From positions 1 to 64,000 of the forward strand of contig JAFWRO010000057.1 of the NCBI GenBank assembly GCA_017519885.1: a stretch of 64,000 bases of DNA, in the 5' to 3' direction. The stretch is from Liminaster sp017519885 (GTDB lineage Bacteria; Bacteroidota; Bacteroidia; Bacteroidales; UBA3663). The notes below the pieces were generated by a model, which saw only the letters and a program-made list of their open reading frames with translations, ran no database searches and was not told the DNA's origin. Both the position numbers and the translations under genes were made by a program. Shown here one piece after another: positions 34,024 to 43,912 of this stretch (the stretch's first letter is position 1; the number at the start of each line of letters is the position of its first letter).

Positions 34024-34884
34024 ATGAAAAAATTCATGACCTTGGTCGCAGCCGCTCTCTTGGCTACGATGACCGCAGGCGCACAGGACGAATCTGTGCA
34101 GCCCTATTTCGAACTGAACGAGTTGCCCGAACTGTATGAAATCATGCCCGCGCCTCCCGCATTCGACAGCCCCGAATTTGCCAACGATATTGTCCGCTAT
34201 TGCTGGGGCAAGCAGCAGCGCATGGACCCCGAGCGCGTCGCTCTGGCCATTGCCGATGCCGAATGGAACGACCACATCAAGGTCTTCGGACAGTATGCCG
34301 AAGCCTTTGGCCTGACCATCACCCCCGAGGATACGCCCGAGATCTGGAAGCTGCTCGAAACCAGCCTCGCCACCACCGACCCCATGCGAAAGTATTGCAA
34401 GGCTCAGTATGGCCGCCAGCGTCCTTTCGAGCGTTTCGACGACGCCATGCCCTCACATGAGGAGGACGACCTTCGCGGCGAGGGCAGCTATCCCTCCGGC
34501 CATTCGCTGCGCGGCTGGGGCATTGCCCTGCTGCTTGCACAGATAGCTCCACAGCGTGCCAACGAGATCTTCAAGCGCGGCTGGGACTATTGCAACAGCC
34601 GTGTCATCGTGGGTGCCCACTGGCAGAGCGACGTCGATGCCAGCCGTACGGCCGCCAGTATCGGCTTCTGCGCCCTGCAGGGCAGCCCCGCCTTCCGTGC
34701 ACAGATGGAGAAGGCCCAGGAAGAATATGCTGTGAAGACAGGACAGACGGTGGGTGTCGAGAAAGTAGCTGCTGCGGCACAGGCTCCTGCCCAACAGTAC
34801 ATCTTCCGCGTCGATGGAAGCCGCACTACCGAACAGACACGTGGCATCAAAGTCCAGAATGGACGTAAGTACGCTACACAATAA
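34024..34884 (+). CDS. Class A (PAP2-type) acid phosphatase, periplasmic
   Basis: A 286-residue exported phosphatase (signal peptide to about residue 20) with the full PAP2 signature: K126-x6-RP (KAQYGRQRP), PSGH at 157-160 and SRVIVGAHWQSD at 192-203. These supply the phosphate-binding residues and the phospho-His. It would hydrolyse phosphomonoesters in the periplasm (PhoN-like). The start is 50 nt after the CotH stop; the longer frame was rejected as it lacks a signal peptide until the internal ATG. The last ~30 residues (YIFRVDGSRTTEQTRGIKV, then NGRKYATQ) are an extra tail beyond the PAP2 domain. The tail resembles the DGRR...GIYI tails of the two previous genes. Confidence 0.93.
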   Translation: MKKFMTLVAAALLATMTAGAQDESVQPYFELNELPELYEIMPAPPAFDSPEFANDIVRYCWGKQQRMDPERVALAIADAEWNDHIKVFGQYAEAFGLTITPEDTPEIWKLLETSLATTDPMRKYCKAQYGRQRPFERFDDAMPSHEEDDLRGEGSYPSGHSLRGWGIALLLAQIAPQRANEIFKRGWDYCNSRVIVGAHWQSDVDASRTAASIGFCALQGSPAFRAQMEKAQEEYAVKTGQTVGVEKVAAAAQAPAQQYIFRVDGSRTTEQTRGIKVQNGRKYATQ

Positions 34885-34919
34885 AAAATAGACGATATTA
34901 TTGCTTTTGCACGAAAAAA

Positions 34920-34951
34920 AATTCCCGATACTTTTGGAAGTGTCGGGAATT
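34920..34951. terminator. Inverted repeat after the acid phosphatase, overlapping the next promoter
   Basis: AATTCCCGA (34920-34928) and TCGGGAATT (34943-34951) pair perfectly. On the minus strand it is followed by a run of T. The -33 box of the next gene (34933-34936) lies in its loop, so it may be a terminator, a control site, or both. Confidence 0.55.
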
Positions 34952-34964
34952 ATCTTTATATTTG
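34933..34964 (+). promoter_or_regulatory. Promoter of the leucine-rich-repeat gene
   Basis: TTTG (34933-34936), 20 nt, TATATTTG (34957-34964), a perfect consensus. Excludes the in-frame start at 34901. Confidence 0.75.
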
Positions 34965-35002
34965 CGGCGTCAAACCGTGAAACTTATAAAAAGACAATAC
35001 TT

Positions 35003-35929
35003 ATGAAAAAACTATTCACTCTGCTCCTGGTCCTCTTCGCCACCCTTCAGGCGATGGCCTATGATTTCCAGGCAACGATGTCCGACGGACGAGTTCTTTA
35101 TTTCAATGTCCTTTCGAAGAATGAGTGCGAGGTGTCGCGCATGTACTACACCGAGCGCAATGCTTCGTACGTGAGCGGAAGCCTTGTCATTCCTACCCAG
35201 GTCACCGATGCCGAGGGTACACGCTACACCGTTGTCGGTATCGGCAAGTCGGCTTTCGTGCATTGCCGCAGCCTAACCTCCGTCACCGTGCCAGCCACCG
35301 TGACCTACATCGACAATGCTGCCTTCCAGAAGTGTCGCAGCCTGACCACCGTGAATCTTCCCGATGCCATAACAAGCATCGGCGATGAGGCGTTCGAGGA
35401 ATGCAGTTCGCTCACCGAGCTCACGTTGCCACGCAGCGTTCAGAAAATCGGTATCGAAGCCTTCGAGGACTGCGAAGCGATGAAGGCGCTTTATGTCAAT
35501 AGCCCCGAACCCCCGACAGTGGCTCCTTCCGCTTTCCCGCTGAACGACAACAACAAGGTGCCTTTCACACTCTATGTGCCCTACGGTACATATTCGGCCT
35601 ATCGCAATGCCAACTATTGGAGTGCATTCAGCGACATTCGTGAGACGGGAGGCAATGGCCAGCAGAACTATGGTCAGCAGGGCTATAACCAACAAGGCTC
35701 TGCTGTCAATACGCTAACGTCGGACAACAATGCCTATACATCGCCTGCAGGTAATTACCAGCCTAGCGAATACTATGGTTCAGCTGATGAAGTCAATGAT
35801 CTGCAGCGCCAGGTTATCGACCTGCAGCAGCAGAATGCCCGCCTCAAGGATGCCATCTATCAGGCGCTATTCAGCTCGAACCTCGACGAGTGCAAACGTG
35901 TGCTCAGGGAGGCTGTTTCCGCTCGATAA
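35003..35929 (+). CDS. BspA-type leucine-rich-repeat secreted protein
   Basis: A 308-residue exported protein (signal peptide MKKLFTLLLVLFATLQAMA). It carries LRR_5 repeats of the type SLTSVTVPATVTYIDNAAF and SLTTVNLPDAITSIGDEAF (residues about 85-160), then a Gln/Asn/Tyr-rich linker (about 208-260; QQNYGQQGYNQQ). A short coiled coil (DEVNDLQRQVIDLQQQNARL, about 265-285) forms the end. BspA-like proteins bind host proteins or other cells; the binding target here is unknown. The gene ends 8 bp from the convergent fucosidase. Confidence 0.85.
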   Translation: MKKLFTLLLVLFATLQAMAYDFQATMSDGRVLYFNVLSKNECEVSRMYYTERNASYVSGSLVIPTQVTDAEGTRYTVVGIGKSAFVHCRSLTSVTVPATVTYIDNAAFQKCRSLTTVNLPDAITSIGDEAFEECSSLTELTLPRSVQKIGIEAFEDCEAMKALYVNSPEPPTVAPSAFPLNDNNKVPFTLYVPYGTYSAYRNANYWSAFSDIRETGGNGQQNYGQQGYNQQGSAVNTLTSDNNAYTSPAGNYQPSEYYGSADEVNDLQRQVIDLQQQNARLKDAIYQALFSSNLDECKRVLREAVSAR

Positions 35930-35937
35930 TCGGCATG

Positions 35938-37584
35938 CTACTTTTTGATCCTGATAACCGGTGCAATGCCATTGAGCGGCTCTTCGGGCAATGTTACTAC
36001 GAGGCCCTCTGATGTGCGCTTGTATTTCAGTTTACCATATCCCAACAGCTCCACTCTCGAGATTCCTCCTGGGTGGAGTTTGCTGTTCTTTGCCAATGAA
36101 CGGATGATGATCTGATGATTGTCGGGCCAACCCAAAGGGGTAACATAGATGTACTTCGCGGTTTGGGTGAAACGTATATCGCGTGCATCGGCCTTGGCAT
36201 AGTTGCCATCATTGAAGCCTTGAGCCCTGATGGCTATCGTTGATTCGGCGATGGGTCCCTCGCCAAACACTTTCCATGGACGTGTTCCGATGATGCTTTC
36301 CTTGTTTACCTTCATCCAGGCACCGAATTCCTTCAGGATTGCTTCTTCTTTTTCATCGAAGGTGCCGTCGGCACGCAGAGGCACGGAGAGCAGCATATTG
36401 CCGTTTTTCGAAACGATATCGACTAGTAGTTTGACCACGGTGGCTGCACTCTTGTAGGTCCCTTTCTCATAGATGTCGGTATTGTAGTGCCAGCCGCCGA
36501 TGCAGTTGCAGCATTGCCAAGGTTCGGGCTGAATCTCATTTGGGGCACCTCGCTCCACGTCCCAAACCAATGCCTGTCGCTGCTGGTCGTTCTCCAATAT
36601 TTTGCCGAAGACTACTGCCTGGTTCTTTCCTCCGTGGGTAGCTATGCTATGGTTGTACATATGCGCGGTGATCTTCATTCCTGCATCGCTCACGGGATAG
36701 AAGGGAAGCACGGTGACATCGAAATAGAGCAAGTCGGGATTGTAACGGTTGATGGCATCGAGCGTGCGGTTGTAGAAGTTGGTGGCAAATTCCTGCGAAG
36801 GAGGGCAGGCTCCGTTGCCCCAACCCCATTGGCGATGAATCATTCCGTTGGCCCAGGTTCCTTCGCTCAACGGATGGTTTTGGGCATAGAGTTCCTGCGG
36901 GTCGTAGCCTTCCCACCATGTTCCCTTGCCATCTTCCTTCGTTAGCCAGCCATCATAGGGCACGCCCATCTTGTCACCCTTGGTGTCGTAGCGACGAGAA
37001 GGTTCGTACCACGTCCAGGCATGGTCGGCATGGAAAGAGATGCCGAAGGGCAAACCTGCCTTTTTGGCAGCTGCTGCCCATCCTGCCAGGATGTCCTTGT
37101 GTGGACCAATGTTCATCGAGTTCCAGCGCTGGTACTTGCTGTCCCAAAGGTCGAAGTTGTCGTGATGATTGCCCAACGCGAAGAAATATTGTGCGCCAAT
37201 CTCCTTGTAGAACTGCACCAACGAATCAGGATTCCAGCGTTCAGCCTTGAAGAGAGGCAGTATGTCCTTGAATCCCACCTCCGAAGGGTGTCCATAGTGC
37301 TCACGGTGATATTCATATTGGCTCGAACCTTCCTGATAGAGGCCTCGTGCCATCCAGTCACCCGAGCCCTCTACGCATTGAGGCCCCCAGTGTGCCCAAA
37401 TGCCGAACTTGGCATTGCGGAACCATTCGGGCACCTCGTAGGTGCTTAGTGATTCCCAAGTAGGTTCAAACTTGCCTGTTGCCATAGGTTCGTCATCTTC
37501 GAGAACAGGGATGGAAAAATCCTGGGCACAAATTGGCATCACAGTCAATGCTGCAATACATGCAATTAGATTGTAATACTTCAT
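35938..37584 (-). CDS. Exported alpha-L-fucosidase (GH29)
   Basis: A 548-residue glycoside hydrolase family 29 enzyme with signal peptide (MKYYNLIACIAALTVMPICAQ). It carries the family motifs WFRNAKFGIWAHWGPQ (54-69), NHHDNFDLWDSKYQRWNS (139-156) and PDLLYFD, whose D289 is the likely nucleophile, plus a C-terminal beta-sandwich. It releases terminal L-fucose from glycans in the periplasm. It is the third gene of the susC-susD-fucosidase operon behind an ECF sigma/FecR pair, so the operon likely targets fucosylated host or plant glycans (inference). The start 45 nt into the longer frame was chosen because the signal peptide begins there. Confidence 0.92.
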   Translation of the reverse strand: MKYYNLIACIAALTVMPICAQDFSIPVLEDDEPMATGKFEPTWESLSTYEVPEWFRNAKFGIWAHWGPQCVEGSGDWMARGLYQEGSSQYEYHREHYGHPSEVGFKDILPLFKAERWNPDSLVQFYKEIGAQYFFALGNHHDNFDLWDSKYQRWNSMNIGPHKDILAGWAAAAKKAGLPFGISFHADHAWTWYEPSRRYDTKGDKMGVPYDGWLTKEDGKGTWWEGYDPQELYAQNHPLSEGTWANGMIHRQWGWGNGACPPSQEFATNFYNRTLDAINRYNPDLLYFDVTVLPFYPVSDAGMKITAHMYNHSIATHGGKNQAVVFGKILENDQQRQALVWDVERGAPNEIQPEPWQCCNCIGGWHYNTDIYEKGTYKSAATVVKLLVDIVSKNGNMLLSVPLRADGTFDEKEEAILKEFGAWMKVNKESIIGTRPWKVFGEGPIAESTIAIRAQGFNDGNYAKADARDIRFTQTAKYIYVTPLGWPDNHQIIIRSLAKNSKLHPGGISRVELLGYGKLKYKRTSEGLVVTLPEEPLNGIAPVIRIKK

Positions 37585-37711
37585 AATAATTTGATTTAAG
37601 TAGGTAAAAGGGAAACGGGGAGAAGTCATGAAGTATAACTTCTCCCCCTAAACACACATTTTATATTAACCAAACACTTGGTCTGATACAGGGAATGAGT
37701 ATGTCAACATA

Positions 37712-39385
37712 TCAATTGTAACCCTCATTTTGAACAAGGCTCTTGTTCACGTTCAAGTCATTCTGTGGAATAGGCCAATAGCGATTGTGCGAAGCCCAAG
37801 CCCTTTGCTCGAACTGATAGTAACCATCGGCATCACGGGCTGAGTTGCCACCATAGTTGTGAGCTGTGGGATCATCGCTCAACATCACGCCTGTGAAGGT
37901 GTGGTTCAGCTCCTGACTGGCAATTCCCCAACGCAATACGTCGAAGAGACGGAGACCTTCGAAAGCCAACTCTACACGACGCTCCTTGCGAACTGCATTG
38001 CGCACGGCCTGCTGGCTAGAAAGCGTAGACTTGCTAAGTCCTGGCAACAAAGCTCTGTCGCGAACATCGTTGATGGTAAGGTCGAGAAGTGTCTGATCGA
38101 CCTCGTTAGGTGCGTACTCGTTGACTGCCTCAAGGTAGCTCAATAACACTTCAGCATAACGAATGACGGGAACATATACATAAGCACTCCAGATGTCTTC
38201 GTTCGAAGGGTCGAGGCCTTTCTTGGGGCAATATCCATTGAAAAGATTGAACTTGTTGTAGGCATCGCTGCTCGAACCACCGTTGTAGCAGTCGTAAACC
38301 TGACCTTTGAACTCGGTGCCTGGATAACTGCCCAGAGGAGGAAGGAATACCGAAGCGTAGAGACGGATGTCACGATTGGCATAAGGGTCAGCCTTGTCGT
38401 AGAGCGGAGACTCTTCGATGCTCAGGCCATCGCTGCAGAAGTATTCCTTGACCAATTCGTTATAGACAGCGAACTGGTGCCATCCACCATAAGTCTCAGG
38501 AGTGAGGTAAATGTAGCGTGACCATGTGTATTGGCCTTTGGCACCGTTGATGAAGAAGAGTTGCTCCTTGCTATTCTCACCTCCATACCAGAAGAGTTTT
38601 TCGTAGCTGTCACTACCATTACTCCTGTCAATCTCATACATGCCTGAGCTGATAATGGCACGATACTGACTGGCAGCATCAGCCCAGCGCTCTTCGGCCA
38701 GATAGAGACGGCCAAGCAATGCACGAGCTGCGCCCTGTGTATAGCGGCCATAGTCTGACGAAGGATATTCGAGAGGCAGAAGGGAGATGGCTTCAAGCAA
38801 GTCTCTCTCGCATTGGTCATAAACCTGTTGCTGGGGAGTCTGCTCAATCGTATTGGCTTCCTCAATGTTGAGTGTGGTGAGAGGCATGGGGACATCCTTG
38901 TAGTGGAAGGCAAGTTTCATGAGGAAGGAAGCCCTGATGCACTTCACTTCGGCAGCCCAAGCCTTGATTTTGTCCTCACTCATTTTGCATGACTCGATGT
39001 TATCAAGGAAGGTGTTGCAGTTGGCGATATTTGTATAAGCGTTGGACCAATAGTAGCGCAGATTGCTGTTGGTCGCCAAAGTGTTGGTGCTGCACATCAG
39101 GGAAGTGAAGTTCTCTTTCTCGGTGCCGTTGCCGCCAGCGAAGTCCAAATAGAGCATTCCTTGAGGAGAATCGAAGTTGTCGTGATTCCAGCCATGCGAT
39201 GAGGTGTAGCATCCTACCAAGGCGAGCATGGCATCGCTTTCACCAGTCCAGAAGTTGCTGTTAGAGATTTCTGAGGGAGGGTTCTTCTCCAACAGGTCAT
39301 CAGAACAACTGCCCAGCACAACCATGGCTATCATTGCAAGGGCGAGAGCCCTAAATATATTGCGAATTGAATTATAGGTTTTCAT
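37712..39385 (-). CDS. SusD/RagB-family glycan-binding lipoprotein
   Basis: A 557-residue surface lipoprotein with lipobox MVVLGSC (Cys near 27) followed by SDDLLEKNPPSEIS, the typical SusD start. C-terminal elements present are RYAEVLLSYLEAVNE, VRKERRVELAFEGLRLFDVLRWG and NRYWPIPQNDLNVNKSL. It follows susC by 26 bp and is 127 bp before the fucosidase. It would bind the fucosylated substrate on the cell surface. Confidence 0.96.
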   Translation of the reverse strand: MKTYNSIRNIFRALALAMIAMVVLGSCSDDLLEKNPPSEISNSNFWTGESDAMLALVGCYTSSHGWNHDNFDSPQGMLYLDFAGGNGTEKENFTSLMCSTNTLATNSNLRYYWSNAYTNIANCNTFLDNIESCKMSEDKIKAWAAEVKCIRASFLMKLAFHYKDVPMPLTTLNIEEANTIEQTPQQQVYDQCERDLLEAISLLPLEYPSSDYGRYTQGAARALLGRLYLAEERWADAASQYRAIISSGMYEIDRSNGSDSYEKLFWYGGENSKEQLFFINGAKGQYTWSRYIYLTPETYGGWHQFAVYNELVKEYFCSDGLSIEESPLYDKADPYANRDIRLYASVFLPPLGSYPGTEFKGQVYDCYNGGSSSDAYNKFNLFNGYCPKKGLDPSNEDIWSAYVYVPVIRYAEVLLSYLEAVNEYAPNEVDQTLLDLTINDVRDRALLPGLSKSTLSSQQAVRNAVRKERRVELAFEGLRLFDVLRWGIASQELNHTFTGVMLSDDPTAHNYGGNSARDADGYYQFEQRAWASHNRYWPIPQNDLNVNKSLVQNEGYN

Positions 39386-39411
39386 AACTGAAATGTCTTA
39401 ATGGATTAAAC

Positions 39412-42400
39412 TTAGAACTTGACATTCAAGCCGAATGAATATATTCTGGTGATAGGATAATAAGATGGAGCATCGCCTGTTCCGATTTCGTTTTCGGGAT
39501 CCCATCCCTTGTAGAATGAACTAAATGTGAAGAGGTTCTGTCCGCTGAAGAAGAGTCGAACATTCTCGATGCCTATTTTTCGAACCTTCTGTTTAGGCAA
39601 AGAGTACCCCAATTGGATGTTCTTGCAGCGCAGATAACTTGCATTGCGCACCCAGTAGTCGGAGGTCTGCGCATTCACATGGTTCATGTTCATTGTCTCG
39701 ATGCGCGGGTATTCTGCCCACTTGTTTGGATTGGCTTCAGTCCAAGCACCATCAGCTTGCCATTTTTGTATTTGTCCACCGTTATAGAACGCGTAAGCCA
39801 TATACGAACCAATCAGACGCTTATGGCCACCCAGTCCCTGGAAAAGAATCGACAGATCCAGTCCTTTGTAAGACGCTGAGAGATTAAGTCCATAGTAGAA
39901 CTTGGGAGTCATCGAACCCAGTACCTTGCGGTCTTCATTGGCGGTTACCTTGCCATCGCCGTCAATATCCTTGTAGCGAACATAGCCTGGCTTGAGACTG
40001 GACTTTCCTACAAGCTGTTCGGGAGCAGAATTAATTTCGGCCTGATCAACAAAAAGCCCCTCAGTCTCATAGCCGTAGATGATACCAATAGGCTCACCGA
40101 CGATACGGTTGTTGTTGATGTCTTCCTTGGCTCCATCAGCAAGTTCCTCAACGGCATTTTTCACGTATGTGAAATTTGGAGCAATGCTATATTCGAAATC
40201 CTTGCCAATGCGGCCCTTCCAGTTGAGTTCTATTTCGATACCCTTGTTCGAAACTGCACCCACATTCGACTGTCCGACACCGCGGCCCATGATTGTGGCT
40301 ACTTCTACCGAAGCAAGAATGTCGCTTGTATACTTGTTGAAATAATCTACGGTGCCGCTCAATTTCCCGCCAAACAAGCCGAAGTCAACACCTACATCAA
40401 AGATACTGGTACGCTCCCAAGTGACTTCTTCGTTCTTGTAAGTTGCACTATAGGCGCCCGATACCAATGATCCACCTAACACATAATTCTGACCAAGCGA
40501 GTAGGTCTGCTGATAGGGATAAACGTCAATATTCTGATTGCCGAGCACACCTTCTGATACACGAATCTTCAGATTGTCGAACCAGGATGCAATGGCAGCA
40601 TCCTTCCAGAATGCTTCTTCCGAAACACGCCAACCTACAGAGACGGAAGGAAAGACGCCCCAACGCTTGCCATCGGCAAAACGCGAAGAACCGTCGGCAC
40701 GTACATTGGCCTCGAGAAGATAGCGATCCTTGAACGAATAGTTTACCCTGCCGAAGAACGACAACAACGTGTATTCAGTCAGTGAACTTCCGTTGGTAGA
40801 TGTCGAAGCATCGCCTGAAGAGAGTTCGTAGAGATAGTTGTTGGGGAATGTGGTTCGATAGCCATTCATGCCCTTGTTCTGTGTCTGTTCGAGAGAAGTG
40901 CCAAGCAGCACATTCAGCGAATGGTCAGATACTTTGAGGTCATAGTTGGCCAATGCCTCAACATCGGTATAGAGATTATTGGAGCTGTTGACCGAAAGGG
41001 AATTGGGGCCGATGCTCTTGTTCTCGTCAAACTGTGCAGTCGATTTGAAAGTCTTGTTGTAGGAGGTATAGTAATTGGCACCAGCTTTTCCTGTCAGAGA
41101 AAGGCCTTTGATAGGTGTCGTCCACTTCAACTGTGCCGACGAAGAGATGTTGGTGGAGTAGTTCTTGACAAACGATTCGCTGTCAAGCCAACCCTCAGGA
41201 CAGTAGTCATCTTGGTATCCATATGTGCCATCGCTCTTCTTGCCTGCAATGACAGGAGTCTCGCGAACAGCATAACCAATAATACCGTCAATGCTGCCTG
41301 ATCCATAGGGAGCGCCATATCTGTTACGATAAGCATTGAGGTTAAAGGTGAGAGTAAGGTTGTCGTTCAGCTCGCTTTTCATTGTAAAGAGGGCTGTAAG
41401 GCGACGGTTTTGAGTGCGATCAGTAAGACCATTCTGTTCGCGCAGTCCGACGGAAAGATTATAGGTCGTGTTGCCACTGCCACCCTGCACACTGATATTG
41501 TGCTGCTGTTGGAATCCCGAGCCGCTTTCAAGAAGCCACTTGAGGTGGTTGACGTTGGGGTAATGGTCGGGATCACTGCCGTTGCGGTACTTCTGGATAT
41601 CGTCAGCCGAATAAACTTCTGCCCTGCCCATATTGGTCATTGCCATATTATAATAGGTGGCATAGTCGGCCGACTCAAGGAATTCGGGCAGTTCGTTGGC
41701 TGTCTGCCAACCGAACTGGTTGCTGTAAGTCACATGCGTCTTGCCTTGTACGCCCTTCTTGGTCTCGATGAGGATCACACCATTGGCAGCACGATTGCCG
41801 TAGATAGAGGCCGAAGCGGCGTCCTTGAGGAACGAGATGCTCTGAATGTCATTAGCATCGACATCGTCAATGCTTCCAGCCAATCCATCGATGAGGATAA
41901 GAGGGTCATTGCCAGCCGAAGAGAAGGTGCCCGTACCACGAATCTTTATGGAAGCACCTGCACCTGGACGACCTGAATTGGCAACAACACTAAGACCGGG
42001 AGCCACACCAGCCAGAGCCTGAGCAGTACTCATCACGGGCTTGTTCTCCAATTCCCTTGAAGTAATGGCAGAAACGGAACCAGTGAGGTCCACTTTGCGC
42101 TGTACGCCATAACCTACGACAACTACATCGTCGAGCAACTGAGAATCTTCGGTCATGGTGACATTGACTGCGCGGCGACCATCAATGGAGATGTCTTGCG
42201 AAGTGTATCCGATGTAGGAATATTGCAACACCTTGCAGTCGTCAGGCACTTCGAGTGAATAGTTGCCGTTGATGTCGGTTACTGTACCGATCTTAGTACC
42301 TTTGGCTAAGACGGTAGCACCAGCAACAGGTTCACCAAGCTCATCGAGGATGGTACCAGTCACAATACGGCCTTTGCGTGGGGCATCAGCTTTCTTGATA

Positions 42401-42693
42401 ATGATGTGTTTGCCTTTCACTTCACAGGTCAGACCTGTCCCAGCAAGTATTTCTTCTATGGCGGAACCGATGTTCCCGTCAATGTCGTGGGCTTTGACGG
42501 CGACGTTAACATCGATGTCCGATGCGTCATAATCCACCGAGTAGCCCGATTGACTTTCGATGGCAGAGATGACAGCTCGCAGAGTGTTTTCCTGAGGGGA
42601 AAATCTTACAGTTTGTGCCCAGATGGCAACGGGGGCCATCATGCATAGCGAGGCAATGACGAAGCCTCGGCTCGAGTAGTGATTTTTGTTCAT
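39412..42693 (-). CDS. STN-type SusC TonB-dependent receptor
   Basis: A 1093-residue outer-membrane receptor, longer than the other SusC proteins because it carries an N-terminal STN domain (about residues 28-105; VRFSPQENTLRAVISAI ... GLTCEVKGKHIIIKK). Such domains pass a periplasmic signal to a FecR anti-sigma factor when substrate binds. After it come a carboxypeptidase-like domain (TGTILDELGEPVAGATV), a plug with VVVVGYGVQRKVDL and QALAGVAPGLSV, and the barrel ending in GLNVKF. It lies downstream of the ECF sigma/FecR genes, which together form a trans-envelope switch. Confidence 0.97.
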   Translation of the reverse strand: MNKNHYSSRGFVIASLCMMAPVAIWAQTVRFSPQENTLRAVISAIESQSGYSVDYDASDIDVNVAVKAHDIDGNIGSAIEEILAGTGLTCEVKGKHIIIKKADAPRKGRIVTGTILDELGEPVAGATVLAKGTKIGTVTDINGNYSLEVPDDCKVLQYSYIGYTSQDISIDGRRAVNVTMTEDSQLLDDVVVVGYGVQRKVDLTGSVSAITSRELENKPVMSTAQALAGVAPGLSVVANSGRPGAGASIKIRGTGTFSSAGNDPLILIDGLAGSIDDVDANDIQSISFLKDAASASIYGNRAANGVILIETKKGVQGKTHVTYSNQFGWQTANELPEFLESADYATYYNMAMTNMGRAEVYSADDIQKYRNGSDPDHYPNVNHLKWLLESGSGFQQQHNISVQGGSGNTTYNLSVGLREQNGLTDRTQNRRLTALFTMKSELNDNLTLTFNLNAYRNRYGAPYGSGSIDGIIGYAVRETPVIAGKKSDGTYGYQDDYCPEGWLDSESFVKNYSTNISSSAQLKWTTPIKGLSLTGKAGANYYTSYNKTFKSTAQFDENKSIGPNSLSVNSSNNLYTDVEALANYDLKVSDHSLNVLLGTSLEQTQNKGMNGYRTTFPNNYLYELSSGDASTSTNGSSLTEYTLLSFFGRVNYSFKDRYLLEANVRADGSSRFADGKRWGVFPSVSVGWRVSEEAFWKDAAIASWFDNLKIRVSEGVLGNQNIDVYPYQQTYSLGQNYVLGGSLVSGAYSATYKNEEVTWERTSIFDVGVDFGLFGGKLSGTVDYFNKYTSDILASVEVATIMGRGVGQSNVGAVSNKGIEIELNWKGRIGKDFEYSIAPNFTYVKNAVEELADGAKEDINNNRIVGEPIGIIYGYETEGLFVDQAEINSAPEQLVGKSSLKPGYVRYKDIDGDGKVTANEDRKVLGSMTPKFYYGLNLSASYKGLDLSILFQGLGGHKRLIGSYMAYAFYNGGQIQKWQADGAWTEANPNKWAEYPRIETMNMNHVNAQTSDYWVRNASYLRCKNIQLGYSLPKQKVRKIGIENVRLFFSGQNLFTFSSFYKGWDPENEIGTGDAPSYYPITRIYSFGLNVKF

Positions 42694-42836
42694 CTGATTT
42701 GTTGTTTATGTTAATTAACTCGTGTGTCGTGTTGTGATGGTTATGGCAGGTCGGCAATCTGCCTTTTCACAAACAAGAAAGCAAGAGTTATGGGCACACA
42801 CAAACGAAAATCATTTTTTTTGTTTTTTTATCGAAA

Positions 42837-43850
42837 TTATTTAGTAGGCGACAAATAGATTGTATCGCCTTCTTCCCTATAGGTGAATCGCTGGCTAAGG
42901 TTGCCCAAGATATCCAAAGCGTCGTGAAGCGTTTCATCAGCGCGGAACTTGACAAAGAACTTGCCATTCATTCTTTCAATATGGTCACAGATAATGGTCA
43001 CGTTATACTTGCGCTCCAAGGCTTGGAGGATGGTCTTGAAGTCCTCTCCTTCGAAGATCAGGTTGCCCTTTTCCCAAGATAGGCGTCGGCTTGCATCTAT
43101 TTCGGTGAGGGATACTTCTCCGGTTGCCTTGTTGTATACAAGGTTCTGATTGGGCGACATTATGTATGTGCGGCCTGAGGTCTTGGCCTCGGCCTCCACA
43201 ATCACTACTTTGGTGCGACCTTCTTCGAGCACGGTGCTCACCGTACGGGCATCAGGGTAGGCTTGTACCTCGAACTTCGTTCCTAAAGCAGTAACGTTGA
43301 TGCTTTGAGTTTCTACTGTGAAGGGGCGTTTCTCGTCTCTAGTGACATCGAAATTAGCCTCGCCCGACAAGAAGACGTTTCGCTTCCCTTTGCCAAAGCG
43401 ACGTGGATAGATAAGTGTCGTACCGGCATTGATGGTCACTCGTGTACTGTCCTCGAGGCAAAGGAATTTGGTCTGTCCGTAAGGAACACTGATATGCACG
43501 AACTCGTCACCAATGTCAGAGCGGAAACTTCCAATAAAATAGGATGCGACTGCCAGCACAGCCATCAAGCCGATGGCAGCGGCTGCCGACCAATATTTAC
43601 GGCGCTTTGATGGCTGGTCGGTTGTGCTGTTATTATAGCCTATTCTGGACTTCAATGCTTCCAGATCATTTAATGTCTGCATGTCTATTCCCGCCATACT
43701 TTCTTCCCAAAGGTGCTGCATAGCTTCGTCCTTGGCATTGTCTTCATCCGAAGAGTTGACCATCCACCACGCGAACTTGCGACGTGTGGATTCCGAGAGA
43801 TGACTGTGGAAGTAAGTCCTTATGATTTTTTCTATATTCAATTTGCTCAT
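42837..43850 (-). CDS. FecR-family anti-sigma factor
   Basis: A 337-residue inner-membrane regulator. The cytoplasmic N-terminal part (to about 88) would bind the ECF sigma. A transmembrane helix (YWSAAAAIGLMAVLAVASYFIG, about 90-111) is followed by the periplasmic FecR domain (VPYGQTKFLCLEDSTRVTINAGT ... GEANFDVTRDEKRPFTVET, about 128-235) and a DUF4974-type C-terminal domain that resembles STN. The start was set at MSKLNIEK, 48 nt inside the longer frame. It sits between the sigma gene and the STN SusC; the three are an ECF-sigma/anti-sigma/receptor set. Confidence 0.93.
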   Translation of the reverse strand: MSKLNIEKIIRTYFHSHLSESTRRKFAWWMVNSSDEDNAKDEAMQHLWEESMAGIDMQTLNDLEALKSRIGYNNSTTDQPSKRRKYWSAAAAIGLMAVLAVASYFIGSFRSDIGDEFVHISVPYGQTKFLCLEDSTRVTINAGTTLIYPRRFGKGKRNVFLSGEANFDVTRDEKRPFTVETQSINVTALGTKFEVQAYPDARTVSTVLEEGRTKVVIVEAEAKTSGRTYIMSPNQNLVYNKATGEVSLTEIDASRRLSWEKGNLIFEGEDFKTILQALERKYNVTIICDHIERMNGKFFVKFRADETLHDALDILGNLSQRFTYREEGDTIYLSPTK

Positions 43851-43912
43851 TTTTGCTTCGTTTATAAGTAAGAAAGCTAAATGATGGTTTGCACACAAGG
43901 GATTGAATTATT

